The notes under the pieces: generated by a model
Database searches by the model: none
What the model saw: the letters and a program-made list of their open reading frames with translations, nothing else
What the model was told of the DNA's origin: nothing
Program-made: the position numbers and the translations under genes
Assembly: GCA_013141055.1 (NCBI GenBank)
Contig: JABFRS010000001.1
Coordinates: forward strand, 1,736,001 to 1,800,000
Direction of reading: 5' to 3'
Source: Cyclobacteriaceae bacterium
GTDB lineage: Bacteria; Bacteroidota; Bacteroidia; Cytophagales; Cyclobacteriaceae
Length of the DNA: 64,000 nt
Shown here: positions 26,448 to 34,251 of the stretch, in pieces
Numbering within the stretch: the first letter of the stretch is position 1
How the letters are laid out: every line of letters starts with the position of its first letter

Positions 26448-27697
26448 TACAATCTTGCTGAAATCTGTGATTTATCAAGAAATCCCTTCACATCGTAAAC
26501 CACTCCACCTTTCTCACGAATCTTATCCCAGGCGAGATTTTTAAATTCATTATGACTTACGGCTAGTACTATAGCGTGATATGTTTTCTCCAATGAAGAG
26601 ATGAGTGAGAGCTTATACTCATGGATTACTTCTTTTGGATCAGCATGAGGATCATAAATATCTACTTCGGTTCCATAACTCTTAAGTTCATTGACAACAT
26701 CTACTACTTTACTGTTTCTGATGTCGGGACAATTTTCTTTGAACGTAAGTCCAAGTACCAAAACTCTTCCTCCCTTGATGGGCTGCTCATACTGAGCCAT
26801 CAACTTGATCACGCGACTTGCAATGTGGACACCCATGTTATCGTTGATTCTTCTTCCGGAGAGAATTACTTCTGGGCGATATCCTAGACCTTCTGCTTTA
26901 TGTGTCAGATAATATGGATCTACTCCGATGCAATGCCCACCGACTAATCCCGGTTTGAATGGTAAAAAATTCCATTTTGTTCCTGCAGCCGCAAGCACAT
27001 CATGTGTATCAATTCCCATCTTCTCGAATATAAGAGCAAGCTCATTGACGAATGCAATGTTAATATCCCGTTGAGAGTTCTCTATGACTTTTGCAGCTTC
27101 AGCTACCTTGATGGAAGATGCAAGGTGCGTTCCTGCTTTGATTATCTTCTTGTAAAGCTGATCAACCTTTTCAGCGATTTCAGGAGTGCTTCCACTAGTG
27201 ACCTTCTTTATGTTGGCAACCCGATGTTGCTTATCACCCGGGTTAATTCTTTCAGGTGAATACCCGCAGAAAAAATCTTTATTAAACACCAGCCCACTTA
27301 CCTTTTCCAGTACAGGTACACATATTTCTTCTGTGCATCCAGGATATACAGTAGACTCATAAATGACTACATCATTTTTCTTTAATACCTGTCCTACTGT
27401 CTTACTGGCACTAACCAACGGTCTCAGATCAGGTTGTTTATATTCATCGACAGGAGTGGGAACCGTTATGATAAAATAATTCACATCCTTCAGGTCTTTT
27501 ATGTCAGAGGATGAAGAGAATTTCTTTGCTTCTGCCAACTCCTCCGTTGACATTTCTTTTGTTCTGTCATGACCTTTTTTTAATTCCTGAATTCTATTCT
27601 CATCGATATCAAATCCAACCGTATCCATGATCTTACCAAACTCCACCGCTAATGGAAGTCCAACATATCCCAAACCAATAACCGCAACCTTATCCAT
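26447..27697 (-). CDS. nucleotide-sugar dehydrogenase (TviB/WbpO type UDP-N-acetylhexosamine 6-dehydrogenase)
   Basis: A 416-residue UDP-sugar dehydrogenase. The Rossmann loop IGLGYVGLPLA lies at residues 7-17; catalytic Cys256 is in GGHCIGVDPYYL; and the segments GYSPERINPGDK and GLTFKENCPDIRNSK are typical for the TviB/VipA/WbpO branch, which oxidises C6 of UDP-GalNAc or UDP-GlcNAc to the uronate. It could supply the UDP-GlcNAcA used by wbpB-E-D. It lies between galE and the UDP-glucuronate epimerase-like gene, both within 2 bases. Whether UDP-GlcNAc or UDP-GalNAc is used is open. Confidence 0.88.
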   Translation of the reverse strand: MDKVAVIGLGYVGLPLAVEFGKIMDTVGFDIDENRIQELKKGHDRTKEMSTEELAEAKKFSSSSDIKDLKDVNYFIITVPTPVDEYKQPDLRPLVSASKTVGQVLKKNDVVIYESTVYPGCTEEICVPVLEKVSGLVFNKDFFCGYSPERINPGDKQHRVANIKKVTSGSTPEIAEKVDQLYKKIIKAGTHLASSIKVAEAAKVIENSQRDINIAFVNELALIFEKMGIDTHDVLAAAGTKWNFLPFKPGLVGGHCIGVDPYYLTHKAEGLGYRPEVILSGRRINDNMGVHIASRVIKLMAQYEQPIKGGRVLVLGLTFKENCPDIRNSKVVDVVNELKSYGTEVDIYDPHADPKEVIHEYKLSLISSLEKTYHAIVLAVSHNEFKNLAWDKIREKGGVVYDVKGFLDKSQISARL

Positions 27698-27699
27698 TA

Positions 27700-28734
27700 T
27701 TATTTCTTTATCGTGTAATAATCACAATACCAATCAACAAAACTACTGACCCCACTCTCCACACTTGTAGAAGATTTGAATCCCGTGAGCTTCTCAAGAT
27801 CGCTGACGTCAGCAAAATTCTCCTCTACATCCCCCTCCTGTAGCGGAAGGTAATTTTTGATCGCTTTCTTTTTCAGTTTTTCTTCGATCATTTCAACAAA
27901 ATGCAGCAATTCCACTGGTTTGTTGTTTCCAATGTTGAATATCCTATACGGGGCAAAGCTCGTTGAGGGATCTGGCTGAGATGCATCCCAGTTCTTATTT
28001 CCCGTCGGAGTAAAAGGAATGAGCTTCTTTATTCCACCCACGATATCATCAACGTAGGTAAAGTCCCTCCTCATTTTTCCAAAATTATAAATATCAATGG
28101 GTCTTCCTTCGATGATAGCTTTCGTAAAGATAAACAATGCCATGTCGGGTCTTCCATAGGGTCCATAGGCAGAGAAAAATCTAAGACCTGTCGTTGGCAA
28201 ATGATAAAGGTTAGAATATGCGTGAGCCATTAGCTCATTTGATTTTTTCGATGCCGCATAAAGTGCAAGTGGATGATCGACGTTGTCTCTTGTTGAAAAA
28301 GGCAGCTTCTCATTGGCACCATAAACAGAACTTGAAGAAGCGTAGATCAAATGCTTTGGAGGAAAGGTTCGGCAAGCTTCCAGAATGTTTAAGAATCCAA
28401 GAATATTACTGTCAAGGTACGCGTAAGGATTAGTAATGGAGTATCGAACACCAGCCTGTGCCGCAAGATTAATGACTATTTCAAATTGCTCGTTTTCGAA
28501 TAAAGAGTCCAACTCAATTTTATCCTTCAGATCAATCTTCACGAATTTGAAAGAAGCATGCTTTCTAATGATTTCAAGTCGGGCATTTTTTAACCCAACA
28601 TCATAATAGTCATTCAGGTTATCAAGACCGATCACCCGATACCCTTCTTCTAATAAGCTCTTGGAAAGATGGTACCCAATGAAGCCTCCAGCGCCAGTAA
28701 CTAAAATCTTGCCTTTTTTTGATTCTGGAGCCAC
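27700..28734 (-). CDS. UDP-glucuronate 4-epimerase-like SDR enzyme
   Basis: A 344-residue extended SDR protein. After a short lead it shows KILVTGAGGFIGYHLS, GLDNLNDYYDVGLKNARL (a mark of the LpsL/GAE/Cap1J group), ASSSSVYGAN, Tyr and Lys in LYAASKKSNELMA, and RRDFTYVDDIV. These enzymes convert UDP-glucuronate to UDP-galacturonate; with the TviB-type neighbour, an N-acetylhexosaminuronate substrate is conceivable. The longest frame begins at TTG 28764, but a perfect -7 element at 28750-28757 lies within it, so GTG 28734 is chosen. It is the first gene of the long minus-strand polysaccharide run. Confidence 0.87.
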   Translation of the reverse strand: MAPESKKGKILVTGAGGFIGYHLSKSLLEEGYRVIGLDNLNDYYDVGLKNARLEIIRKHASFKFVKIDLKDKIELDSLFENEQFEIVINLAAQAGVRYSITNPYAYLDSNILGFLNILEACRTFPPKHLIYASSSSVYGANEKLPFSTRDNVDHPLALYAASKKSNELMAHAYSNLYHLPTTGLRFFSAYGPYGRPDMALFIFTKAIIEGRPIDIYNFGKMRRDFTYVDDIVGGIKKLIPFTPTGNKNWDASQPDPSTSFAPYRIFNIGNNKPVELLHFVEMIEEKLKKKAIKNYLPLQEGDVEENFADVSDLEKLTGFKSSTSVESGVSSFVDWYCDYYTIKK

Positions 28735-28748
28735 GTATTGTAATTTCG
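28714..28748 (+). promoter_or_regulatory. candidate -33/-7 promoter for the Wzz-ccm unit
   Basis: A T-run ending TTTG at 28721, a 19-base spacer, then TAATTTCG at 28741-28748 (seven of eight to TAnnTTTG). The spacing fits the Bacteroidota -33/-7 rule (17-23). It would give a leader of roughly 28 bases before the ATG at 28780. It overlaps the start of the divergent gene. Confidence 0.45.
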
Positions 28749-28749
28749 A

Positions 28750-28757
28750 CAAAAGTA
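28750..28757 (-). promoter_or_regulatory. candidate -7 promoter element heading the polysaccharide operon
   Basis: Reads TACTTTTG on the minus strand, a perfect TAnnTTTG, 15 bases before the GTG at 28734. It interleaves with the divergent plus-strand promoter, so the two may compete. No -33 match at the usual distance. Confidence 0.4.
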
Positions 28758-28779
28758 AAAACAAATTCAGCTTTTTGTT

Positions 28780-29652
28780 ATGGAAAAACGAGAGAGTTCT
28801 TCAGATGAGATCGATTTGGTAGACCTGCTGCTGAAATTTGTATTGCTGATCAAAAGAAACTTCTGGCTCATTGTTGCCTTTTTTGTTGTGGGTACCGGAC
28901 TGGGATATACCTATTCCATGCTTGCTCAGAAACAATACGAAAGTAAAATGATGGTGAGATCAGACTTTCTCACAGAATCCTATGTAGAAAAACTCGATCA
29001 GCTTCTCAACAATATTATTATCGACGGGAATCATGAATTGCTAGCCTCCAAGCTTGGTATTACCCCTGAGGAAACAGGCTATATAAATTCTATTTCCTTT
29101 GAAGGCGTACGAAAAGAAAAGATTGTAAGTGAAAAGCAGATCGGTGAAAAGGAAGTCATTCCTTTCTATTTATTCATCACAACAAGAATTTCAAATCCTG
29201 ATATTCTTCCCAAACTGGAGAAAGGAATTATCTCCTATCTGGAAAACAATCCCTACACGAAAGAACAGGTAGATCAGAAAAAAACTTTTTACAACAAAAT
29301 CATTAAAAAGCTTGATGAGGAAATGATCGTTCTGGAGGAATTCAAGAGCAGGATATACAAAGGTGATTTTTTTGAAAAGAATGGTGGCAATATCATGGTG
29401 AACCCAGCCGATGTGAACGCCGAGATCATCAAGATGGCAGAGGACAAATTCACATATGAAAAAGAGCTGCGAGATGTCTCTGCAGTAAATCTAGTTGAAG
29501 GTTTCAGCAGATTCAATAAGCATGTTTCTCCCAAAAAAATAGTTTCACTGGCCGCTGGTGCTACATTCGGATTATTCATGGTGGCACTCGTTATCTTGTT
29601 CAAGAGCGTTCGATCGCTTTTGAGGAAGGCGGAAGAAAATCAAAACCAATAA
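28780..29652 (+). CDS. Wzz-like chain-length determinant protein
   Basis: A 290-residue inner-membrane protein with a helix at about residues 28-48, a periplasmic domain that includes charged, coiled-coil-like stretches, and a second helix at about 251-271, the two-helix layout of Wzz/PCP proteins. The N-terminal SSDEIDLVDLLLKFVLLIKRNFW matches Wzz starts. There is no attached tyrosine-kinase domain, and the periplasmic part is short. It would set the length of the polysaccharide made by the adjacent locus. The gene ends just 2 bases before ccmB, so it seems to be co-transcribed with the cytochrome c maturation genes. Confidence 0.8.
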   Translation: MEKRESSSDEIDLVDLLLKFVLLIKRNFWLIVAFFVVGTGLGYTYSMLAQKQYESKMMVRSDFLTESYVEKLDQLLNNIIIDGNHELLASKLGITPEETGYINSISFEGVRKEKIVSEKQIGEKEVIPFYLFITTRISNPDILPKLEKGIISYLENNPYTKEQVDQKKTFYNKIIKKLDEEMIVLEEFKSRIYKGDFFEKNGGNIMVNPADVNAEIIKMAEDKFTYEKELRDVSAVNLVEGFSRFNKHVSPKKIVSLAAGATFGLFMVALVILFKSVRSLLRKAEENQNQ

Positions 29653-29654
29653 TC

Positions 29655-30311
29655 TTGTTTGCTCAACTACTGAGAAAGGAATTTACACTTGAGCTCAGAC
29701 GGAAGTCTGTTTTTTCAGGTCTTGCTATCTATCTGTTCAGTACCGTCTTCATCTATTACATTTCCTTTAATCTTCGTCAGGATCTTATTTCTCCTATCGT
29801 ATGGAGTGCTTTGTTTTGGGTGACACTTCTCTTCACATCGGTGAACACCGTGGCAAAGAGTTTTATTGGTGAAAAAAAAGGTGAACAGGTATATTACTAT
29901 TCCATTGCCAGCCCCCTAGCTATTATCATTTCCAAAATCGTTTACAATTTTCTGCTGTGCCTTTTGCTTGCCCTTGCTGGGTTCATCTTGTTCATTGTTT
30001 TCTTCAGCAATCCCGTTCAGGACCTTCCGATATTTGCACTGACCACCACCCTTACCTGCCTTGGATTTGCAACCTCCCTCACACTTCTTTCTGCAATTGC
30101 CTCAAAAGCTGACAACAGCCATATTTTGATGGCAATCCTAAGCCTGCCAATCATTGTAGGCATTCTTCTTCTCGCAATAAGAATCACAAAAAATTGCATT
30201 GACGGACTCGATCGATCCGTAAGCATTGATGAATTGCTGAGTCTCATGGCCATAAATCTACTGGTAACGGCCGTTTCTTATTTACTCTTCCCCTATATTT
30301 GGCGCAGCTAA
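29655..30311 (+). CDS. ccmB: heme exporter protein CcmB (ABC transporter permease)
   Basis: A 218-residue membrane protein with six helices. The N-terminal cytoplasmic LLRKEFTLELRRK motif and the following AKSFIGEKKGEQVYYY loop match CcmB. With the ATPase CcmA it forms the ABC complex that releases heme-loaded CcmE in cytochrome c maturation system I. CcmA is not found in this window. The start is TTG, 2 bases after the Wzz-like gene; there is no better in-frame ATG. Followed by ccmC after 25 bases. Confidence 0.9.
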   Translation: MFAQLLRKEFTLELRRKSVFSGLAIYLFSTVFIYYISFNLRQDLISPIVWSALFWVTLLFTSVNTVAKSFIGEKKGEQVYYYSIASPLAIIISKIVYNFLLCLLLALAGFILFIVFFSNPVQDLPIFALTTTLTCLGFATSLTLLSAIASKADNSHILMAILSLPIIVGILLLAIRITKNCIDGLDRSVSIDELLSLMAINLLVTAVSYLLFPYIWRS

Positions 30312-30336
30312 AAGACGATCTATCTGATCGGAAGTC

Positions 30337-31017
30337 ATGAAAAAATCCTGGTGGAAAGTTTTATCAGTTGCTTTACTCATCTATACCGTTGTCGGTGGGC
30401 TTTTAATGGATGTTCCACGTCTGGAAATTACCAATGAAACCATTCGGGCTTTATACTTCCATGTACCTATGTGGTTTGGAATGGTCATCATGTTTTTTAC
30501 CTCATGCGTTTACGCCATACTCTATTTAAGGAAGCCTGATCGCAAATACGATATTTTATCAGCGGAATTTTCACATACCGGTCTCATCTTTGGTTTCTTA
30601 GGAATATTTACAGGAATGATATGGGCTAATTATACCTGGGGATCTCCATGGCATGGTGATCCAAAACAAAATGGAGCTGCCATCGCTACATTGATCTATC
30701 TCGCATATTTTGTTTTGAGAGGATCTCTCAATAATGACGAGCAAAGAGCGCGATTAGGAGCAGTCTATAATGTTTTCGCATTCTTACCCATGGTCGTACT
30801 TATCTTTATTCTCCCGCGAATGGCAAGCTCTATGCATCCGGGCAATGGAGGAAATCCTGGCTTCAATATGTATGACCTCAACAATAATATGAGACTGGTA
30901 TTCTATCCCGCATGTATTGGCTGGATATTGTTTGGTGTCTGGATTGCAACAGTGCGTGTCCGCCTTCGTAATGCTGAAGAAAAAATTCTGGATCTGGAAT
31001 ATGAAAAAACTAAGTAA
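30337..31017 (+). CDS. ccmC: heme exporter protein CcmC
   Basis: A 226-residue polytopic protein. The conserved RALYFHVPMWFGM (first histidine) and the tryptophan-rich periplasmic loop WANYTWGSPWHGDPKQNGA identify CcmC, which presents heme and loads it onto CcmE in the periplasm. The tryptophan-rich loop ends in DPK rather than the DxR seen in proteobacteria, which is usual in Bacteroidota. A second periplasmic loop holds MASSMHPGN with the other histidine. The gene overlaps ccmD by 17 bases. Confidence 0.93.
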   Translation: MKKSWWKVLSVALLIYTVVGGLLMDVPRLEITNETIRALYFHVPMWFGMVIMFFTSCVYAILYLRKPDRKYDILSAEFSHTGLIFGFLGIFTGMIWANYTWGSPWHGDPKQNGAAIATLIYLAYFVLRGSLNNDEQRARLGAVYNVFAFLPMVVLIFILPRMASSMHPGNGGNPGFNMYDLNNNMRLVFYPACIGWILFGVWIATVRVRLRNAEEKILDLEYEKTK

Positions 31018-31225
31018 TCTTTTAATCGCCTTAATCATCACCACTCCAGCGTTTTCGCAGAATGCTGAAATGGCAGATGCACTTCGGGCCGATGGAAAAA
31101 TATATGCCCTGGTGGCAATAATCCTCATAATTGTACTGGGATTAGCCATTTACCTTGTAACCATTGACCGCAAAGCATCCCGTCTGGAAAAACGCCTCAA
31201 TGAAAACAAACGTCATAACAGCTGA
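31001..31225 (+). CDS. ccmD: CcmD-like small membrane protein
   Basis: A 74-residue protein. It begins with a signal-like segment (KKLSNLLIALIITTPAFSQ) followed by a short periplasmic part, a single helix near residues 36-54 (YALVAIILIIVLGLAIYLV) and a basic tail DRKASRLEKRLN. Size, position between ccmC and ccmE, and the charged tail match the CcmD family of Bacteroidota, which stabilises the CcmC-heme-CcmE complex. The start ATG at 31001 lies inside the end of ccmC; the longer frame reading through ccmC has no supporting features. Confidence 0.75.
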   Translation: MKKLSNLLIALIITTPAFSQNAEMADALRADGKIYALVAIILIIVLGLAIYLVTIDRKASRLEKRLNENKRHNS

Positions 31226-31256
31226 ATAAAGGCATGGTGAAACCCCGTTTGGGTTG

Positions 31257-31264
31257 TAAATTTG
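31257..31264 (+). promoter_or_regulatory. candidate -7 promoter element before ccmE
   Basis: Reads TAAATTTG, a perfect TAnnTTTG, 19 bases before the ATG of ccmE, inside the only sizeable gap (58 bases) of the ccm genes. No -33 element is seen. It could provide extra transcription of ccmE-ccmF. Confidence 0.35.
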
Positions 31265-31283
31265 CCATCTGTATTCAGAGGTT

Positions 31284-31694
31284 ATGAAAAAATCGCACAT
31301 TATTGGTCTTGTTGTTATTGCCATCGCCATTGCGATCATTATCTCTACTGCGGGTGATGCCAGTAGCTACGTAACATTCGATCAGGCTTATCAAATGGCT
31401 TCCACCGGAAACAAAGGAAGTATCCATGTTGTTGGCGAATTGAAAAAAGACTTTCGTGGAGAAATCACCGGCCTTGAAAAAAGCCCTGACAATCTTTCTT
31501 TCTCCTTCCTGCTTTTAGACGAAAATAAAAAAGTGCAAAAAGTATATTATAACGAACCCATGCCTCCTGACTTCACCCGTTCTGAAAAAGTAGTGGTGAT
31601 CGGAAGCTATCGTGGTGATTTATTCGTTGCCGATAAAATTTTATTAAAGTGCCCTTCCAAATATCAGGAACAAAAACTGAACGCAGGGGTTTAA
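31284..31694 (+). CDS. ccmE: cytochrome c maturation heme chaperone CcmE, Cys-type
   Basis: A 136-residue protein with an N-terminal membrane anchor (residues 6-22) and a small beta-barrel (OB-type) periplasmic domain (SIHVVGELKKDF, VVVIGSYRGDLFVADKILLKCPSKY). It carries heme from CcmC to the CcmF heme lyase. The usual heme-binding motif is H-D-E-x-Y; here the site reads C123-P-S-K-Y127, a CxxxY form known from some systems in other bacteria and archaea. It is followed 12 bases later by ccmF. Confidence 0.93.
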   Translation: MKKSHIIGLVVIAIAIAIIISTAGDASSYVTFDQAYQMASTGNKGSIHVVGELKKDFRGEITGLEKSPDNLSFSFLLLDENKKVQKVYYNEPMPPDFTRSEKVVVIGSYRGDLFVADKILLKCPSKYQEQKLNAGV

Positions 31695-31706
31695 TTACTT
31701 TTGCGC

Positions 31707-34223
31707 ATGTTTCATTTTCTCGTTGGTAATCTCGGTCATCTCTTTGTCATCACCTCGTTCGTAACGGCGGTCATCACTTCATTCTGTTACTGGAAAGCGA
31801 CAGTCACATCCGACTTAACAAAACGTCAAGGTTGGATCGTCAATGGTCGCATCGGCTTCCTGTTACATTCTGTTGCTGTACTGGGAATTGTCGCTTCTCT
31901 CTTCACCATCATCTACAATCATTACTTCGAATATCATTACGCATACGCTCACTCTTCAACACACTTACCGGGTCAGTATATGGTCTCCTGCTTCTGGGAA
32001 GGTCAGGAAGGAAGCTTTCTGTTGTGGATGTTCTGGCAGGCGGTATTGGGAATCATATTAATGTTCACCCAACGTGCCTGGGAAGCACCTGTCATGACCA
32101 TTTTCTCTATGGTTCAGGCATTTCTGGCATCTATGATTCTGGGAGTGGTAATTCCAGGCTTGAGCCTGAAATTAGGCAGCTCACCTTTCATTCTGTTACG
32201 CGATGCCATTGCAGATCCCATATTTAAAATAGACCCAACCTTCATTCCAAAAGAAGGCAATGGCTTAAATCCTCTTTTACAGAATTACTGGATGGTCATT
32301 CATCCACCAACTCTCTTTTTAGGATTCGCTCTTACGCTAGTTCCGTTTGCTTTTTGCATGGCAGGTATGTGGCAGAAAAAGTATTCAGAGTGGATCAAGC
32401 CCGCGCTTCCCTGGACGCTTTTGGGAGGCGCAATCCTTGGATTAGGTATTCTGATGGGCGGATATTGGGCATACGAAACGTTGAGCTTTGGCGGCTACTG
32501 GAACTGGGATCCCGTGGAAAATGCTGTGTACGTACCGTGGCTGATCATGATTGCTTCTTTGCATACCATGATTACTTATAAAAACAGCAAGACAGCTCTC
32601 AAGCTTTCTATTGTTCTGGTGATTGCTGTTTTCGTTTTGCTTTTGTACTCAACCTTCCTGACAAGAAGTGGAATTTTAGGAGATGCATCTGTTCATTCAT
32701 TTACTGATCTAGGATTATCAGGTCAGCTACTGATCTACATGTTGTTCTTTACGATTGCAGCCATTGTTCTTGTCGCCGTTCGCTGGAAAGAAATTCCAAC
32801 ATCGGAAAAAGAAATCTCAACCTATTCGAGAGAGTTCTGGATTTTCATGGGCGCTACAACTTTGTGCCTGATGGGATTTCAAGTGCTGGTGCCAACTTCT
32901 ATTCCGGTCTACAATAAGGTTCTGGAAATTTTTGGAATCCATTCCAACGCAGCGCCTCCTGCCAATCAGATCTTATTCTATTCCAAATTCCAATTATGGT
33001 TTGCTGTGGCAGTAGCATTGCTTTCAGGAACAGGGCAGTTTTTCTGGTGGCAGAAAATTGATAAGCAAAAGCTTAAAAACGAAGTAATCACTACTTCCCT
33101 GATCACGCTCATTATTTTCGCAATCATTCTCATCACCACGCAGGTTAAAGATCCTGTTTATATGGTGCTGGTTATCGCTGGACTTTACATCATAATTTCC
33201 AATGTAAAAGTATTGGCTTCTGTCTGGAAAGTGAATCCAAAACTTTCAGGCGGTGCGTTGGCACACATCGGCGTTGGCATGATGCTGATCGGGATCATGT
33301 TCTCATCAGGTTATTCAAAAGTTGTCTCTCTGAATAATACAGGACTTCTTTTAAATAAAGAGATGGGCACTGAATTCAATCGGGATAATCTTCTCCTGTT
33401 CATCAACGAGCCGCGCACTATGGGTGGTTATGACATTGAATTTCTGGGTGAACGACTCGAGCCTCGAAACAAATCAGGATTCGTAAAGAGAAGGGAAGTA
33501 GATCCAACACCTGACCCATTTAAAGTTGTTGCCAATCAGGATATTCTCTTTAAAGGAGAAAAGCTTTATAATGCAAAAGACACCTTTGAGATCTATCCTG
33601 AAAACACTTTTTATGAGATCCAGCTTAGAAAAGGGGATAAAATAGCCGCAACGCTGTTCCCAAGAATCCAGCTGAATGAAGAGATGGGTGGGATTTTACC
33701 CTCTCCTGATATCAGCCGCGGAGTGACGAGCGATTTGTATACCCATGTTTCATCTTCCATGAATCGTGAAGCTGAACCTGAATGGGGCGATGTTGAAAAG
33801 ATCAAGGTAAAGCAGGGTCAGCAATTCTTCGTTAATGATTATGTAGCAATGATCGAAGAGGTGGAACGCGTAACTACCATTACCGGACTTACCATCGCGG
33901 ATGATGACGCTGCCATTAAATTAAAGATCAGGATTGAAGGTGAGCATGAAAATTTCTACGCTGAACCGATGTTCGTGATCAAAAATAAGATTGACGTCGC
34001 TCTTATCTCTCATGAAATCGGTGAGTTGGGAGTAAAGATCACACTTCTGAATATCCATCCTGACACAAATGAATTCACCCTGGGCCTTAATGGGCGTCAG
34101 AAAGATTGGGTTATTATCAAGGCAATGGAGAAACCTTACATTAATGTTCTCTGGCTCGGAACTGGATTGCTGATGGTTGGATTCTTTATAGCAATGGTGA
34201 GAAGGTTCAAAGAAAAAGCTTAA
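31707..34223 (+). CDS. ccmF: cytochrome c heme lyase subunit CcmF, extended form
   Basis: An 838-residue polytopic protein. The CcmF features are: WMVIHPPTLFLGF (H199 region) and the tryptophan-rich WWD-like segment MGGYWAYETLSFGGYWNWDPVENA (residues 250-273). These bind heme and perform thioether bond formation to apocytochrome c with CcmE-heme. After the main bundle, residues about 545-805 form an unusually long soluble part before a last helix; proteobacterial CcmF proteins are nearer 650 residues. The ATG at 31707 is chosen over the TTG two codons upstream. No CcmH or CcmG gene is present in the window. Confidence 0.94.
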   Translation: MFHFLVGNLGHLFVITSFVTAVITSFCYWKATVTSDLTKRQGWIVNGRIGFLLHSVAVLGIVASLFTIIYNHYFEYHYAYAHSSTHLPGQYMVSCFWEGQEGSFLLWMFWQAVLGIILMFTQRAWEAPVMTIFSMVQAFLASMILGVVIPGLSLKLGSSPFILLRDAIADPIFKIDPTFIPKEGNGLNPLLQNYWMVIHPPTLFLGFALTLVPFAFCMAGMWQKKYSEWIKPALPWTLLGGAILGLGILMGGYWAYETLSFGGYWNWDPVENAVYVPWLIMIASLHTMITYKNSKTALKLSIVLVIAVFVLLLYSTFLTRSGILGDASVHSFTDLGLSGQLLIYMLFFTIAAIVLVAVRWKEIPTSEKEISTYSREFWIFMGATTLCLMGFQVLVPTSIPVYNKVLEIFGIHSNAAPPANQILFYSKFQLWFAVAVALLSGTGQFFWWQKIDKQKLKNEVITTSLITLIIFAIILITTQVKDPVYMVLVIAGLYIIISNVKVLASVWKVNPKLSGGALAHIGVGMMLIGIMFSSGYSKVVSLNNTGLLLNKEMGTEFNRDNLLLFINEPRTMGGYDIEFLGERLEPRNKSGFVKRREVDPTPDPFKVVANQDILFKGEKLYNAKDTFEIYPENTFYEIQLRKGDKIAATLFPRIQLNEEMGGILPSPDISRGVTSDLYTHVSSSMNREAEPEWGDVEKIKVKQGQQFFVNDYVAMIEEVERVTTITGLTIADDDAAIKLKIRIEGEHENFYAEPMFVIKNKIDVALISHEIGELGVKITLLNIHPDTNEFTLGLNGRQKDWVIIKAMEKPYINVLWLGTGLLMVGFFIAMVRRFKEKA

Positions 34224-34251
34224 TCAATCGAAGCAACCTCTTCTGATTCTT

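Noticed and set aside
27700..28764. Longer start (TTG 28764) for the UDP-glucuronate epimerase-like gene
   Set aside because: It would place the start upstream of a perfect -7 element and just 15 bases from the divergent start; GTG 28734 is more likely.
30315..30331. Small hairpin (CGATC ... GATCG) between ccmB and ccmC
   Set aside because: Stem of five bases only, no T-run, within an operon; probably chance.
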